A DNA stretch of 64,000 nt from Streptomyces olivaceoviridis (GTDB taxonomy: Bacteria > Actinomycetota > Actinomycetes > Streptomycetales > Streptomycetaceae). This document shows positions 26,424 to 33,828 of the stretch, in pieces; position 1 is the first letter of the stretch; each line of letters opens with the position of its first letter. The position numbers and the translations under genes are program-made. Location of the stretch: positions 22,288 through 86,287 of the forward strand of contig NZ_BMUI01000030.1 of assembly GCF_014650115.1 (NCBI RefSeq), given 5' to 3'. Under the pieces are notes generated by a model, which worked only from the letters and a program-made list of their open reading frames with translations, was not told where the DNA came from and searched no databases.

Positions 26424-26903
26424 TCAGTCGGCCAGGGCCGGGGCGGGCCGCTCGCCGGCCGCCGCCTTCTCGATCTTCTGCCGGATCAGGTCCAGCTGGA
26501 TCTTCGAGTTCTTGTTGATGTTGTCGGTCATCCAGTCGTCGTCGACCGGCGCGTCCGGCTTCATCGCGAAGTCCTGGGTCCAGACCATCCGGGTGCCGGC
26601 GGGGACCTCCTCGTACCGCCAGTGGATGTCCATGTGGGCGAAGGGCCCGGTCTCCACCCGGCGGGCCCTGACGGTGCGGGTGGCACGGTCCGGCTCGCGC
26701 TCGGAGACCCAGCTCCAGACGGTGCCGTTCTCGTCCGGGTGCATGGTGAGCCGGAACGTCGTCTTGTCGCCCTCCTTCTTGAGGACCTCCACCGACGCGT
26801 ACTCGCTGAACAGCTGGGGCCAGCGCTCCAGGTCGTTGGTCATGTCCCAGACCAGGTCCAGCGGGGCGGCGATGGTGATCTCGTTCTGGGTGTGTCCTGC
26901 CAT
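26424..26903 (-). CDS. whiE-ORFVI: Polyketide aromatase/cyclase (SRPBCC), WhiE ORFVI-like
   Basis: A 159-residue single-domain START/SRPBCC protein (IAAPLDLVWDMTNDLERWPQLF near the N-terminus, WRYEEVPAGTRMVW in the middle), like WhiE ORFVI and TcmN-type aromatase/cyclases. It directs first-ring cyclisation and aromatisation of the nascent poly-beta-ketone. It starts one base after the ACP stop, implying translational coupling. Confidence 0.93.
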   Translation of the reverse strand: MAGHTQNEITIAAPLDLVWDMTNDLERWPQLFSEYASVEVLKKEGDKTTFRLTMHPDENGTVWSWVSEREPDRATRTVRARRVETGPFAHMDIHWRYEEVPAGTRMVWTQDFAMKPDAPVDDDWMTDNINKNSKIQLDLIRQKIEKAAAGERPAPALAD

Positions 26904-26904
26904 G

Positions 26905-27159
26905 TCAGGCTCCTGCCATCAGGGTGCTGTTGACGAGGTTGAGGAACTGCTGGGGTGTCTTGCAGCGCTCGGCGTCGACCGGCATCGGGGTGCCGTGCGT
27001 GTTCTCCAGCTCGCCGACGATGCCGAGCAGGCCGAGCGAGTCGACACCGAGGACGTCGAAGCCGGTGTCCGGCTTCTCCTTGAGCTGCTGCGGGCTGACG
27101 GTCACACCGGCGGCCTTCTTCATCAGTGCGGCGAGTTCTTCCACGGTGATCTGGGGCAT
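26905..27159 (-). CDS. whiE-ORFV: Acyl carrier protein of type II polyketide synthase, WhiE ORFV-like
   Basis: An 84-residue carrier protein. S41 in GVDSLGLLG is the phosphopantetheine attachment site. It tethers the growing polyketide for the KS/CLF pair encoded just upstream. A ribosome-binding GGAGGAG sequence lies before the ATG. Its place between the CLF and aromatase genes matches whiE exactly. Confidence 0.95.
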   Translation of the reverse strand: MPQITVEELAALMKKAAGVTVSPQQLKEKPDTGFDVLGVDSLGLLGIVGELENTHGTPMPVDAERCKTPQQFLNLVNSTLMAGA

Positions 27160-27181
27160 GTGCTCTCCTCCTTCTCTGTAC

Positions 27182-28426
27182 TCACTGCGCGGTGCCGCGT
27201 CGCAGCACCAGCGCCGAGTTCGACCCCATGAGTCCGCGGCTGAGGATCAGCGCCGTCCGCAGTTCGGCGGCGCGGGCGCTGCCGGTCACGAGGTCGAGGT
27301 CGTGGCAGACGTCGAAGACGTTCGGCGTCGGCGGGATCAGGCCGTGCTCCATCGCGAGCACGGCCGCCGCGGTGTCCAGGACGGGGGCCGCGCCGTACCC
27401 CCGGCCGATCCCGGTCTTGGGTGCGGTGACCGGTACCCGGGTGCCGTGCTCGCCGAGGGCGTCGGCGAGCGCCAGCGCCTCGGCCCGGTCGGCCTCCGGT
27501 ACCCCGAGGGCGTCGGCGAAGACGACGTCGACCTCCTCGGGGGCGCACTCGGCCTCCGCCAGGGCCTGCCGGACGGCCTGGGCGAGCCCCTCCCGGGTCC
27601 GGTCCCAACGGGAGGCGCCGGTGAAGGTGGCCCCGTGGCCGGCCACGACGGCCTTGATGTCGGCGCCGCGGGCCCGGGCGGCTCCGGCCGCCTCGACCAC
27701 GAGCATCCCGCCGCCCTCGGCGGGCACGAACCCGCAGGCCCCGTCCGTGAACGGGCGGTAGGCCCGGGACGGGTCCGTCTCCCTGCTCAGTTCCTCGTAG
27801 CCGAGCTGGCAGACCATCGAGTACGGCGCGAGCGGCGCCTCGGTGGAGCCGGCCACGATCACGTCGGTGCCGCGCCGCACGGCCCGTGCCGCGTGGGCGA
27901 GGGCGTCCAGGCCGCCGGCCTCGTCGGAGGCGACGACCGAGCAGGGTCCCTTGAAGCCGCGGCGGATGGACACCTGGCCGGTGCTCGCGGCGTAGAACCA
28001 GGCGATGGACTGGTACGGCCCGACGAACCGGCTCCCCTTGCCCCACAGTCGCTGGAGTTCACGCTGGCCGAACTCGCCGCCGCCGGACCCGGCGGCGGTC
28101 ACCACGCCGATGGAGTACGGCGCGTCGGGGATGTCGGCCAGCGCGAGCCGGGCGTCGTCCAGTGCGAAGTCGGCCGCGGCCATGGCGTAGTGCGTGAACC
28201 GGTCGGTCTGGACGAGGAAGCGCTCCTCGATCGTGGCGGCCGGTTCGAAGGCGCGGACCTCACCGGCCACCTTGAGGGGAAGGTGCTCACAGCCCTCGCG
28301 GGTGACCCGGTCGAGGACGCTGAGGCCCTCCTGGGTGGCCTTCCAGAAGGTGCCGGTGGTGGTGCCGTTGGGCGCGACCACCCCGATGCCGGTGATGGCC
28401 GCGTGCCGGTCCTGCGGTTCGCTCAT
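27182..28426 (-). CDS. whiE-ORFIV: Chain-length factor (ketosynthase beta), WhiE ORFIV-like
   Basis: A 414-residue ketosynthase homologue that pairs with KS-alpha to set chain length. The active-site cysteine position is occupied by E169 in SDEAGGLDAL, where many other chain-length factors carry Gln. The rest of the thiolase fold is kept, including the DVVFADALGVPEAD region and the C-terminal ELRTALILSRGLMGSNSALVL. It follows the KS-alpha gene after seven bases. In S. coelicolor the whiE pair makes a C24 dodecaketide; the same length here is inference. Confidence 0.94.
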   Translation of the reverse strand: MSEPQDRHAAITGIGVVAPNGTTTGTFWKATQEGLSVLDRVTREGCEHLPLKVAGEVRAFEPAATIEERFLVQTDRFTHYAMAAADFALDDARLALADIPDAPYSIGVVTAAGSGGGEFGQRELQRLWGKGSRFVGPYQSIAWFYAASTGQVSIRRGFKGPCSVVASDEAGGLDALAHAARAVRRGTDVIVAGSTEAPLAPYSMVCQLGYEELSRETDPSRAYRPFTDGACGFVPAEGGGMLVVEAAGAARARGADIKAVVAGHGATFTGASRWDRTREGLAQAVRQALAEAECAPEEVDVVFADALGVPEADRAEALALADALGEHGTRVPVTAPKTGIGRGYGAAPVLDTAAAVLAMEHGLIPPTPNVFDVCHDLDLVTGSARAAELRTALILSRGLMGSNSALVLRRGTAQ

Positions 28427-28433
28427 CGTGTCC

Positions 28434-29693
28434 TCACTCCCTCGGCCGGGTCAGGATCACCGCGGACTGGAAGCCGCCGAACCCGCTGCCCACGGACAGC
28501 ACGCTGGTCAGCTTCCGTTCGCGGGCGACGCGCGGGACGTAGTCCAGGTCGCACTCGGGGTCGGGGATCTCGTAGTTCGCGGTCGGCGGGACGACCTGCT
28601 TGGCGAGGGCTAGGACGCAGGCGACGAGTTCGATGGCGCCGATCGCCCCGAGGGAGTGCCCCACCATGGATTTGATGGAGCTCATCGGGGTGTCGTAGGC
28701 GTGGTGGCCGAGCGCCCGCTTCACGGCCGCCGTCTCGTGGCGGTCGTTCTGCCGGGTGCCGGAACCGTGCGCGTTGACGTAGTCGATCGCCGTGGGGTCG
28801 AGACGCGCCTGGTCGAGGGCTTTGTCAATGGCCCGCGCCATCTCCAGGCCCTCCTTGGTCAGGCCGGTCATGTGGTAGGCGTTGCCGAAGGTGGCGTAGC
28901 CGCCGAACTCGCAGTACACGTGGGCACCGCGGGCCCGGGCGTGCTCCAGTTCCTCCAGGACGAGCACCGCGCCGCCCTCGCCCATGACGAAGCCGTCACG
29001 GTTGTTGTCGAAGGGCCGGGAGGCGTGCGCGGGGTCGTCGTTGTTCGGTGAGGTGGCCTTGATCGCGTCGAAGCAGGCCATGGTGATCGGGGAGATCGGA
29101 GAGTCCGAGGCTCCCGCGATGCATATGTCGGCGCGGCCTTCCTGGACGGTGTGGAAGGCGTACCCGACCGCGTCGAGTCCCGAGGTGCAGCCGGTGGACA
29201 CGGTCTGCACGGGACCCTGGGCGCCGAAACGTTCCGCCACCGCGGAGGCCGCGGTGCTCGGCGAGAACGCCCGGTGCAGCTGCGGCTCCGCCTCGGTGTG
29301 GTCGACCTCCCAGCGCTGCCCGCGATGGCTGACCAGGACGTAGTCGTGCTCCAGCCGGGTGGTGCCGCCGACGGCGGTGCCCACGGAGACGCCGACCCGC
29401 CAGGGGTTCTCAAGCCCGAGGTCGAGACCGGAGTCCCGGACCGCCTCCTCGCCGGCGACCAGGGCGAACTGTATGTACCGGTCCGCCCGTTCGACCTGCT
29501 CGGCGTCCAGGCCGTACGCGGCGGGGTCGAAGTCGCACTCGGCGGCGATCCGGGACCTGAGCCCGGTCGGGTCGAAGAACGTGATGCCCCGCGTCGCGGT
29601 ACGGCCGTCGGCGAGCAGATCCCAGAACGCCGGTGCGCCGATCCCTCCCGGGGCGACGACGCCTATGCCGGTGACCGCCACGCGCCGGTTCAT
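28434..29693 (-). CDS. whiE-ORFIII: Ketosynthase alpha of type II polyketide synthase, WhiE ORFIII-like
   Basis: A 419-residue condensing enzyme with active cysteine C169 in VSTGCTSGLDAVG and the histidine motifs VNAHGSGTRQND and GHSLGAIGAIE. It elongates the malonyl-derived chain with its chain-length-factor partner. Its ATG overlaps the cupin stop codon by ATGA, so the two are coupled. Similarity to primary-metabolism FabF is expected, but the adjacent CLF, ACP and cyclases make this polyketide biosynthesis. Confidence 0.96.
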   Translation of the reverse strand: MNRRVAVTGIGVVAPGGIGAPAFWDLLADGRTATRGITFFDPTGLRSRIAAECDFDPAAYGLDAEQVERADRYIQFALVAGEEAVRDSGLDLGLENPWRVGVSVGTAVGGTTRLEHDYVLVSHRGQRWEVDHTEAEPQLHRAFSPSTAASAVAERFGAQGPVQTVSTGCTSGLDAVGYAFHTVQEGRADICIAGASDSPISPITMACFDAIKATSPNNDDPAHASRPFDNNRDGFVMGEGGAVLVLEELEHARARGAHVYCEFGGYATFGNAYHMTGLTKEGLEMARAIDKALDQARLDPTAIDYVNAHGSGTRQNDRHETAAVKRALGHHAYDTPMSSIKSMVGHSLGAIGAIELVACVLALAKQVVPPTANYEIPDPECDLDYVPRVARERKLTSVLSVGSGFGGFQSAVILTRPRE

Positions 29694-30127
29694 GAGCGGA
29701 CCCGTGCCCGGTCGGCCGGATCGGCGGCGACGGCGACGGCCTCCGTCTCCTCGGTGTCGACGTGGCCGAGGGCCGGCCGGGGGGCCAGCGGGCCCAGGTG
29801 GAAGACGATCCGCGCCTCCACGTTGCCGACGTTGCGGAAGCGGTGCCGCATGTTCATGGGGATCATCAGCCCCTGCTCGGGCTTCAGCGGGTGCGGCTCA
29901 CCGTCCAGGTCCACCTCCAGCTGTCCGCACAGGACGTACACGAACTCTTCGGAGTAGGGGTGGTAGTGCTCACCGATGCGGTCGCCGGGCTGCACGATGG
30001 CCACGCCCATGAAGCCGCTGGTGGAGCCCACCGTGGCCGGGGTGAGCATGGCGCGCAGATCGCCGCCGCGCCGGGTGTTGGGCTCGATCTCGCTGAGGTC
30101 CACGATCTTCGGAAGGGATTTGATCAC
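29690..30127 (-). CDS. whiE-ORFII: Cupin-fold cyclase-like protein, WhiE ORFII-like
   Basis: A 145-residue cupin. The first cupin motif is PGDRIGEHYHPYSEEFVYVL with metal-ligand histidines and Glu (about residues 47-66); the second is around PMNMRHRFRN. WhiE ORFII and its relatives in the sch and cur clusters are of this size and are thought to act in pigment ring formation or retention. It lies 34 bases after the ORFI gene and overlaps KS-alpha by four bases. Confidence 0.93.
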   Translation of the reverse strand: MIKSLPKIVDLSEIEPNTRRGGDLRAMLTPATVGSTSGFMGVAIVQPGDRIGEHYHPYSEEFVYVLCGQLEVDLDGEPHPLKPEQGLMIPMNMRHRFRNVGNVEARIVFHLGPLAPRPALGHVDTEETEAVAVAADPADRARVRS

Positions 30128-30161
30128 GACGTTCCTCCGTTGGTGTGCTGGCCTGCCGGGC

Positions 30162-31244
30162 TCAGGCGTCCGGCGAGCGGCGGTCGGTGACGAGGTCCAT
30201 GCCGACGGGCTCGCCGTCCAGCAGGGTGCTCAGCGCGGCCTGACGACCGGGCTCCGGCAGCGGAGCGCGGGCGCCCGCGCCGGGACGTACGTCGACCAGC
30301 CGGACGACGACGTCGTCGCGCTGGAAGATCGTGCTGCGCAGCACCGGGCTGTCCGGGTCCCCCGCAGCCGCCTCGTCCTGCTGGGCGAGCAGCTCCGCCA
30401 GCCGCATCCCGCAGTCCGGCCGGGCCGGGTAGTACAGCGCCTGCCGCTCGCCCTCGCCGAGTTCGTCCGCGGTGACGTGGTGCACGGCCGGCAGCGCCGC
30501 CCGGGTGAAGAACACCCGCGCGGACTCCTGGTCGCCCAGGTCCCGCTCCTGCTCCAGGTAGGGGTTGATGGCCTCCTCGACGGCCCGCACCTGGGGCTGC
30601 CGGGCGACGTGCCGCAGCGCCGCGAGCAGGTCGCCGCGCACCTCGATGGCCCGCACGACCCGGTTGCCGTGCATGAACAGGGAGGTGCGGCACAGCCGGG
30701 TCGTCTCGTCGACGCGCGCCTGGGGCGAGGCGTAGTCCGCGAGGATCCTCGCGACCTTCTCCTCGCTGCCCGGCTTGACCGTGAAGGTCAGCGCGTGCCG
30801 GATCACGCCGTCCCCGATCCGCGGGGACGCCTGGAGCCGGCGCCGTGACGCGGCCCCGGCCGGCTCGCCGCCGGTCTCGCGGACGATGTGGAACCGCAGC
30901 GACCGGGTGTCCCGGACGCAGTTGTGCAGCGGTTCCACCATGTGCACGTGCTCCTCGCTGTTCACCCAGGTGAGGAATGGCGGAGCACTCTCCCACTCGC
31001 TGGTGATGAGCCATTGGGAGGGGTTCTCGATCGACTGGCACAGCTGGTCGCTGACGTGGCCGGGCACCTGCGCCACCTGGTTGCACAGCTGCTCGTAGGC
31101 CTCCAGGAACTGCTGCTGGGCGCCGTCGTTGACGTCCACGAGCAGGACGACCCGGAGACGGGAGCCGTCGAACACGGACTGGGAGACCCTCTTCGACACC
31201 TGGCGCGTCGACTGGTCCGACATCTTTTCCGACAAGGTGGTCAT
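30162..31244 (-). CDS. whiE-ORFI: SchA/CurD-domain protein, WhiE ORFI-like
   Basis: A 360-residue protein with two related ferredoxin-like (antibiotic-biosynthesis monooxygenase type) segments: LRVVLLVDVNDGAQQQFLEAY (about residue 30) and VIRHALTFTVKPGSEEKVAR (about 160). This matches WhiE ORFI, implicated in targeting or retaining the pigment in the spore wall. It opens the minus-strand operon. ATG 31244 is chosen because AAGGAG is nine bases upstream; MSDQSTRQ further in is an alternative. Confidence 0.9.
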   Translation of the reverse strand: MTTLSEKMSDQSTRQVSKRVSQSVFDGSRLRVVLLVDVNDGAQQQFLEAYEQLCNQVAQVPGHVSDQLCQSIENPSQWLITSEWESAPPFLTWVNSEEHVHMVEPLHNCVRDTRSLRFHIVRETGGEPAGAASRRRLQASPRIGDGVIRHALTFTVKPGSEEKVARILADYASPQARVDETTRLCRTSLFMHGNRVVRAIEVRGDLLAALRHVARQPQVRAVEEAINPYLEQERDLGDQESARVFFTRAALPAVHHVTADELGEGERQALYYPARPDCGMRLAELLAQQDEAAAGDPDSPVLRSTIFQRDDVVVRLVDVRPGAGARAPLPEPGRQAALSTLLDGEPVGMDLVTDRRSPDA

Positions 31245-31353
31245 GCTGCGCATCTCCTTCACGGGGGCAGAGGCGAACGCCGGCCGCCGATGACGCGACA
31301 TCAGCGCTTCTTGATCCTGTGCCGCTTCCCGCACAACGCGCGACTCGCGTGAA

Positions 31354-31361
31354 CCACGTGG
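31354..31361. promoter_or_regulatory. CCACGTGG palindrome in the whiE divergent promoter region
   Basis: The 199-bp region between ORFI (start 31244) and ORFVIII (start 31444) holds an 8-bp perfect palindrome. It is a plausible operator position for the two divergent promoters. No SigWhiG-type promoter consensus was recognised. Confidence 0.35.
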
Positions 31362-31443
31362 GTGATTGAGCACGCGAAAGCCGTCCCACAGGGCACAGAA
31401 ACAGCAACGCGCCTCACATCCCGACCCTGCCTCTGGAGCCTTG

Positions 31444-33102
31444 ATGCAGCACAAAGCCGCTCACCAGGTGCCCGTCCTCGTCGTGGGCGGTTCACTGGTG
31501 GGCCTGTCCCTCTCCCTGTTCCTGGGCCGTCTCGGCGTACCCCACATGCTCGTCGAGCGGCACTCCGGGACCTCGATCCACCCGCGTGGCCGCGGCAACA
31601 ACCTGCGGACGATGGAGCTGTACCGGGTGGCCGGCATCGAGCCGGACATCAAGGCGGCGGCCTCGCTGCTCGCGGCCAACCACGGCATCCTCCAGACCCC
31701 GACCCTGGTCGGCGACGCCGGCGAATGGCTGTTCAAGCACATCGACCCGGGCGGCGGACTGGCGAGGTTCAGCCCCACGGCCTGGTGCCTGTGCAGCCAG
31801 AACGACCTGGAGCCTGTGCTGCTGAAGGGGGCCCGCGCGCTCGGCGGGGACCTGCGGTACTTCCACGAGTTGGAGGGCTTCGAACAGGACCCCGAAGGAG
31901 TGACGGCGTTCGTCCGGGACCGGGACAGCGACGAGCTGTACACGGTCCGCGCGGACTACCTGGTCGCGTGCGACGGCCCGCGCAGCCCCGTCCGGCGCCG
32001 GCTCGGCATCGGGCAGAGCGGCCCCGGCGACCTCTTCGCGAACGTGAGCGTCACCTTCCGGTCCAAGCTGCTCGCCGAGACGGTCGGCGACCGGCACTTC
32101 ATCTGCTGCTACCTCACCAACCCGGAGGCCGACGGCGCCCTGCTGCCGGTCGACAACAAGGAGCACTGGGTCTTCCACGCGCCCTGGCACCCGGAGCAGG
32201 GCGAGACGCTGGAGGAGTTCACCGAGGAGCGGCTCCAGCGGCACATCCGGCTGGCCGTCGGCGTCCCCGACCTGGACGTCGAGATCACCGGCAAGGCGTC
32301 CTGGCGCGCCGCCGAACGCGTCGCCGAGCGGTACACGGCGGGCCGGGTGCTGCTGGCCGGCGACTCCGCCCACGAGATGTCCCCGACCGGCGCCTTCGGC
32401 TCCAACACCGGCATCCAGGACGCCCACAACCTGGCCTGGAAACTGTCCGCCGTCCTCGACGGCTGGGCCGGGCCCGACCTGCTGGAGACGTACGACACCG
32501 AGCGCCGGCCCGTCGCGCTGGCGACCAGCGCCCGCGCCTCCGCCCGCTCGGTGGAGCACAGCCACCCGGGCTTCGCGCCCACGCCCGGCGTCGGCGGCGG
32601 CCCGCGCAGCGGCATCCTCCCCGTCGTCCTCGCCTACCGCTACCTGGAGGGGGCCGTCATCGGCGCCGACCCCGCCCAGCCGGTCGTACCCGACGAGGTA
32701 CGGCTGACCGCGGACCCGGGCAGCCGGGCGCCGCACCTGTGGCTGCGCCGCGCGGGCGACCGGCTCTCCACGGTCGACCTCTACGAGCGGTCACTGGTGC
32801 TGCTCTGCGACGCCGGGTCGGCCGCGGGCGGGGCCTGGCACTCCGCCGCCCGGCGGATCGCCCGCACGGACGGCGTACGGCTGGAGGCGTACCGGATCGG
32901 TACGGGCGCGAACGCCGACCTCGCCTACGACGGGGGCGGCCCCGCAGCCGGCACCGACTGGGCGGCGCTCCACGGCACGACGGCGGACGGGGCGGTGCTG
33001 GTGCGGCCGGACGGCTTCGTGGCCTGGCGCGCGACATCCGCCGCGACCGACCCGGAGGGGGAGCTGCGGGCGGTACTGAGGGCGGTGCTGCGGAGGGGGT
33101 GA
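31444..33102 (+). CDS. whiE-ORFVIII: FAD-dependent polyketide hydroxylase, WhiE ORFVIII-like
   Basis: A 552-residue class A flavoprotein monooxygenase: FAD-binding VLVVGGSLVGLSLSLFLGRLG at residue 13, the DG motif (YLVACDGPRSPVRRRLG), and the GD motif VLLAGDSAHEMSPTGAFGSNTGIQDAHNLAWKL-type region near residue 303, plus a thioredoxin-like C-terminal domain. In whiE the equivalent gene is divergent from the main operon and its disruption changes spore colour. It probably hydroxylates the aromatic pigment. ATG 31444 follows TGGAG and MQHKAAH begins the conserved protein. Confidence 0.94.
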   Translation: MQHKAAHQVPVLVVGGSLVGLSLSLFLGRLGVPHMLVERHSGTSIHPRGRGNNLRTMELYRVAGIEPDIKAAASLLAANHGILQTPTLVGDAGEWLFKHIDPGGGLARFSPTAWCLCSQNDLEPVLLKGARALGGDLRYFHELEGFEQDPEGVTAFVRDRDSDELYTVRADYLVACDGPRSPVRRRLGIGQSGPGDLFANVSVTFRSKLLAETVGDRHFICCYLTNPEADGALLPVDNKEHWVFHAPWHPEQGETLEEFTEERLQRHIRLAVGVPDLDVEITGKASWRAAERVAERYTAGRVLLAGDSAHEMSPTGAFGSNTGIQDAHNLAWKLSAVLDGWAGPDLLETYDTERRPVALATSARASARSVEHSHPGFAPTPGVGGGPRSGILPVVLAYRYLEGAVIGADPAQPVVPDEVRLTADPGSRAPHLWLRRAGDRLSTVDLYERSLVLLCDAGSAAGGAWHSAARRIARTDGVRLEAYRIGTGANADLAYDGGGPAAGTDWAALHGTTADGAVLVRPDGFVAWRATSAATDPEGELRAVLRAVLRRG

Positions 33103-33112
33103 GCCGGTGGGT

Positions 33113-33141
33113 GATCCCGGTGGCCGGCGGTCACCGGGATC
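33113..33141. terminator. Bidirectional terminator between whiE ORFVIII and RDD gene
   Basis: A 10-bp perfect stem (GATCCCGGTG / CACCGGGATC) with a nine-base loop in the 45-bp gap between two convergent genes. Confidence 0.8.
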
Positions 33142-33147
33142 GCTCGG

Positions 33148-33618
33148 TCAGATCCGAACCTCGACCGTCTTCGCGAGCCGGTCGTGCAGGCCGCGGCCGT
33201 CGCGGTCCCAGATCAGGGCGGGGATCGCGAGGCAGAGCAGGACGGTACGCAGCAGGGCGCGCCCCGGGTTGACCGTGCCCGTCCGCAGGGCCACGACCCG
33301 GATGCCGAAGAGGCGCTTGCCGGGGGTGAAGCCCACCGTGCCGACGGTCAGGACGCTCAGGACGAAGAAGACACCGAGCGCCCAGTTGCTCGTCGCGGGG
33401 GCCCGGTAGCCGTCCGTGATCAGGCCGTATGCGATCAGGACGCACAGCGCCCAGTCCACGGCGAGTGCGCCGAGGCGCCGTCCGGGCCGTGCGATCGAGT
33501 TCGGCCCGTGCTCCGGGAGGCCGAGCTGTTCGCCCCGGTACCCGAAGTCGGCGCCCGCCTCTTCCATGGCCGCGCGCGGTCCGGAGAGCCACGATCCGAT
33601 TGCCTGCCTGTTGTCCAC
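33148..33618 (-). CDS. RDD family membrane protein
   Basis: A 156-residue membrane protein carrying the RDD signature (SIARPGRRLGALAVDWALC) and two or three hydrophobic helices (about 57-73, 82-100 and 106-125). RDD proteins are implicated in ion transport but most are uncharacterised. GTG 33618 is preferred to ATG 33657: TACCGT, a good -10, ends six bases upstream, indicating a leaderless message, and the conserved protein begins MDNRQAIGSW. It is divergent from glnA, as an RDD gene is also near glnA1 in mycobacteria. Confidence 0.87.
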   Translation of the reverse strand: MDNRQAIGSWLSGPRAAMEEAGADFGYRGEQLGLPEHGPNSIARPGRRLGALAVDWALCVLIAYGLITDGYRAPATSNWALGVFFVLSVLTVGTVGFTPGKRLFGIRVVALRTGTVNPGRALLRTVLLCLAIPALIWDRDGRGLHDRLAKTVEVRI

Positions 33619-33693
33619 GCCTCCACGGTACTGTGCCCGGTTTCGGGCACTACGCACAGGGGTGTGTCGGGGCTACGGTGGACACGTGGCCGG

Positions 33694-33731
33694 TTAACTT
33701 CTGCGAAACAAACGGGTCACGCCCGAGAAAT
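33694..33731 (+). promoter_or_regulatory. Two GlnR boxes upstream of glnA
   Basis: TTAAC-n6-GAAAC (33694-33709) and GTCAC-n6-GAAAT (33716-33731) match the GlnR half-site pattern gTnAC-n6-GaAAc. Their starts are 22 bp apart, two helical turns. TAGGGT at 33742-33747 is a suitable -10 just downstream. GlnR is the global nitrogen regulator of Streptomyces and is known to control glnA. Confidence 0.88.
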
Positions 33732-33828
33732 CACCCGTCCCTAGGGTCGAGACCAGCGTGTGCCACCGCACTGGCCGCACGAACGATCTACCACCCCGGC
33801 GAGGACGGTCGGGAGTAGGAGGAGCTGG

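Noticed and set aside
28434..29693. FabF-type fatty acid ketosynthase instead of polyketide KS-alpha
   Set aside because: The adjacent chain-length factor, ACP, aromatase, cyclase, cupin and SchA/CurD genes in whiE order settle the assignment.
31248..31443. SigWhiG or SigF promoter in the whiE divergent region
   Set aside because: No convincing match to the consensus sequences I know; only a CCACGTGG palindrome was recorded.
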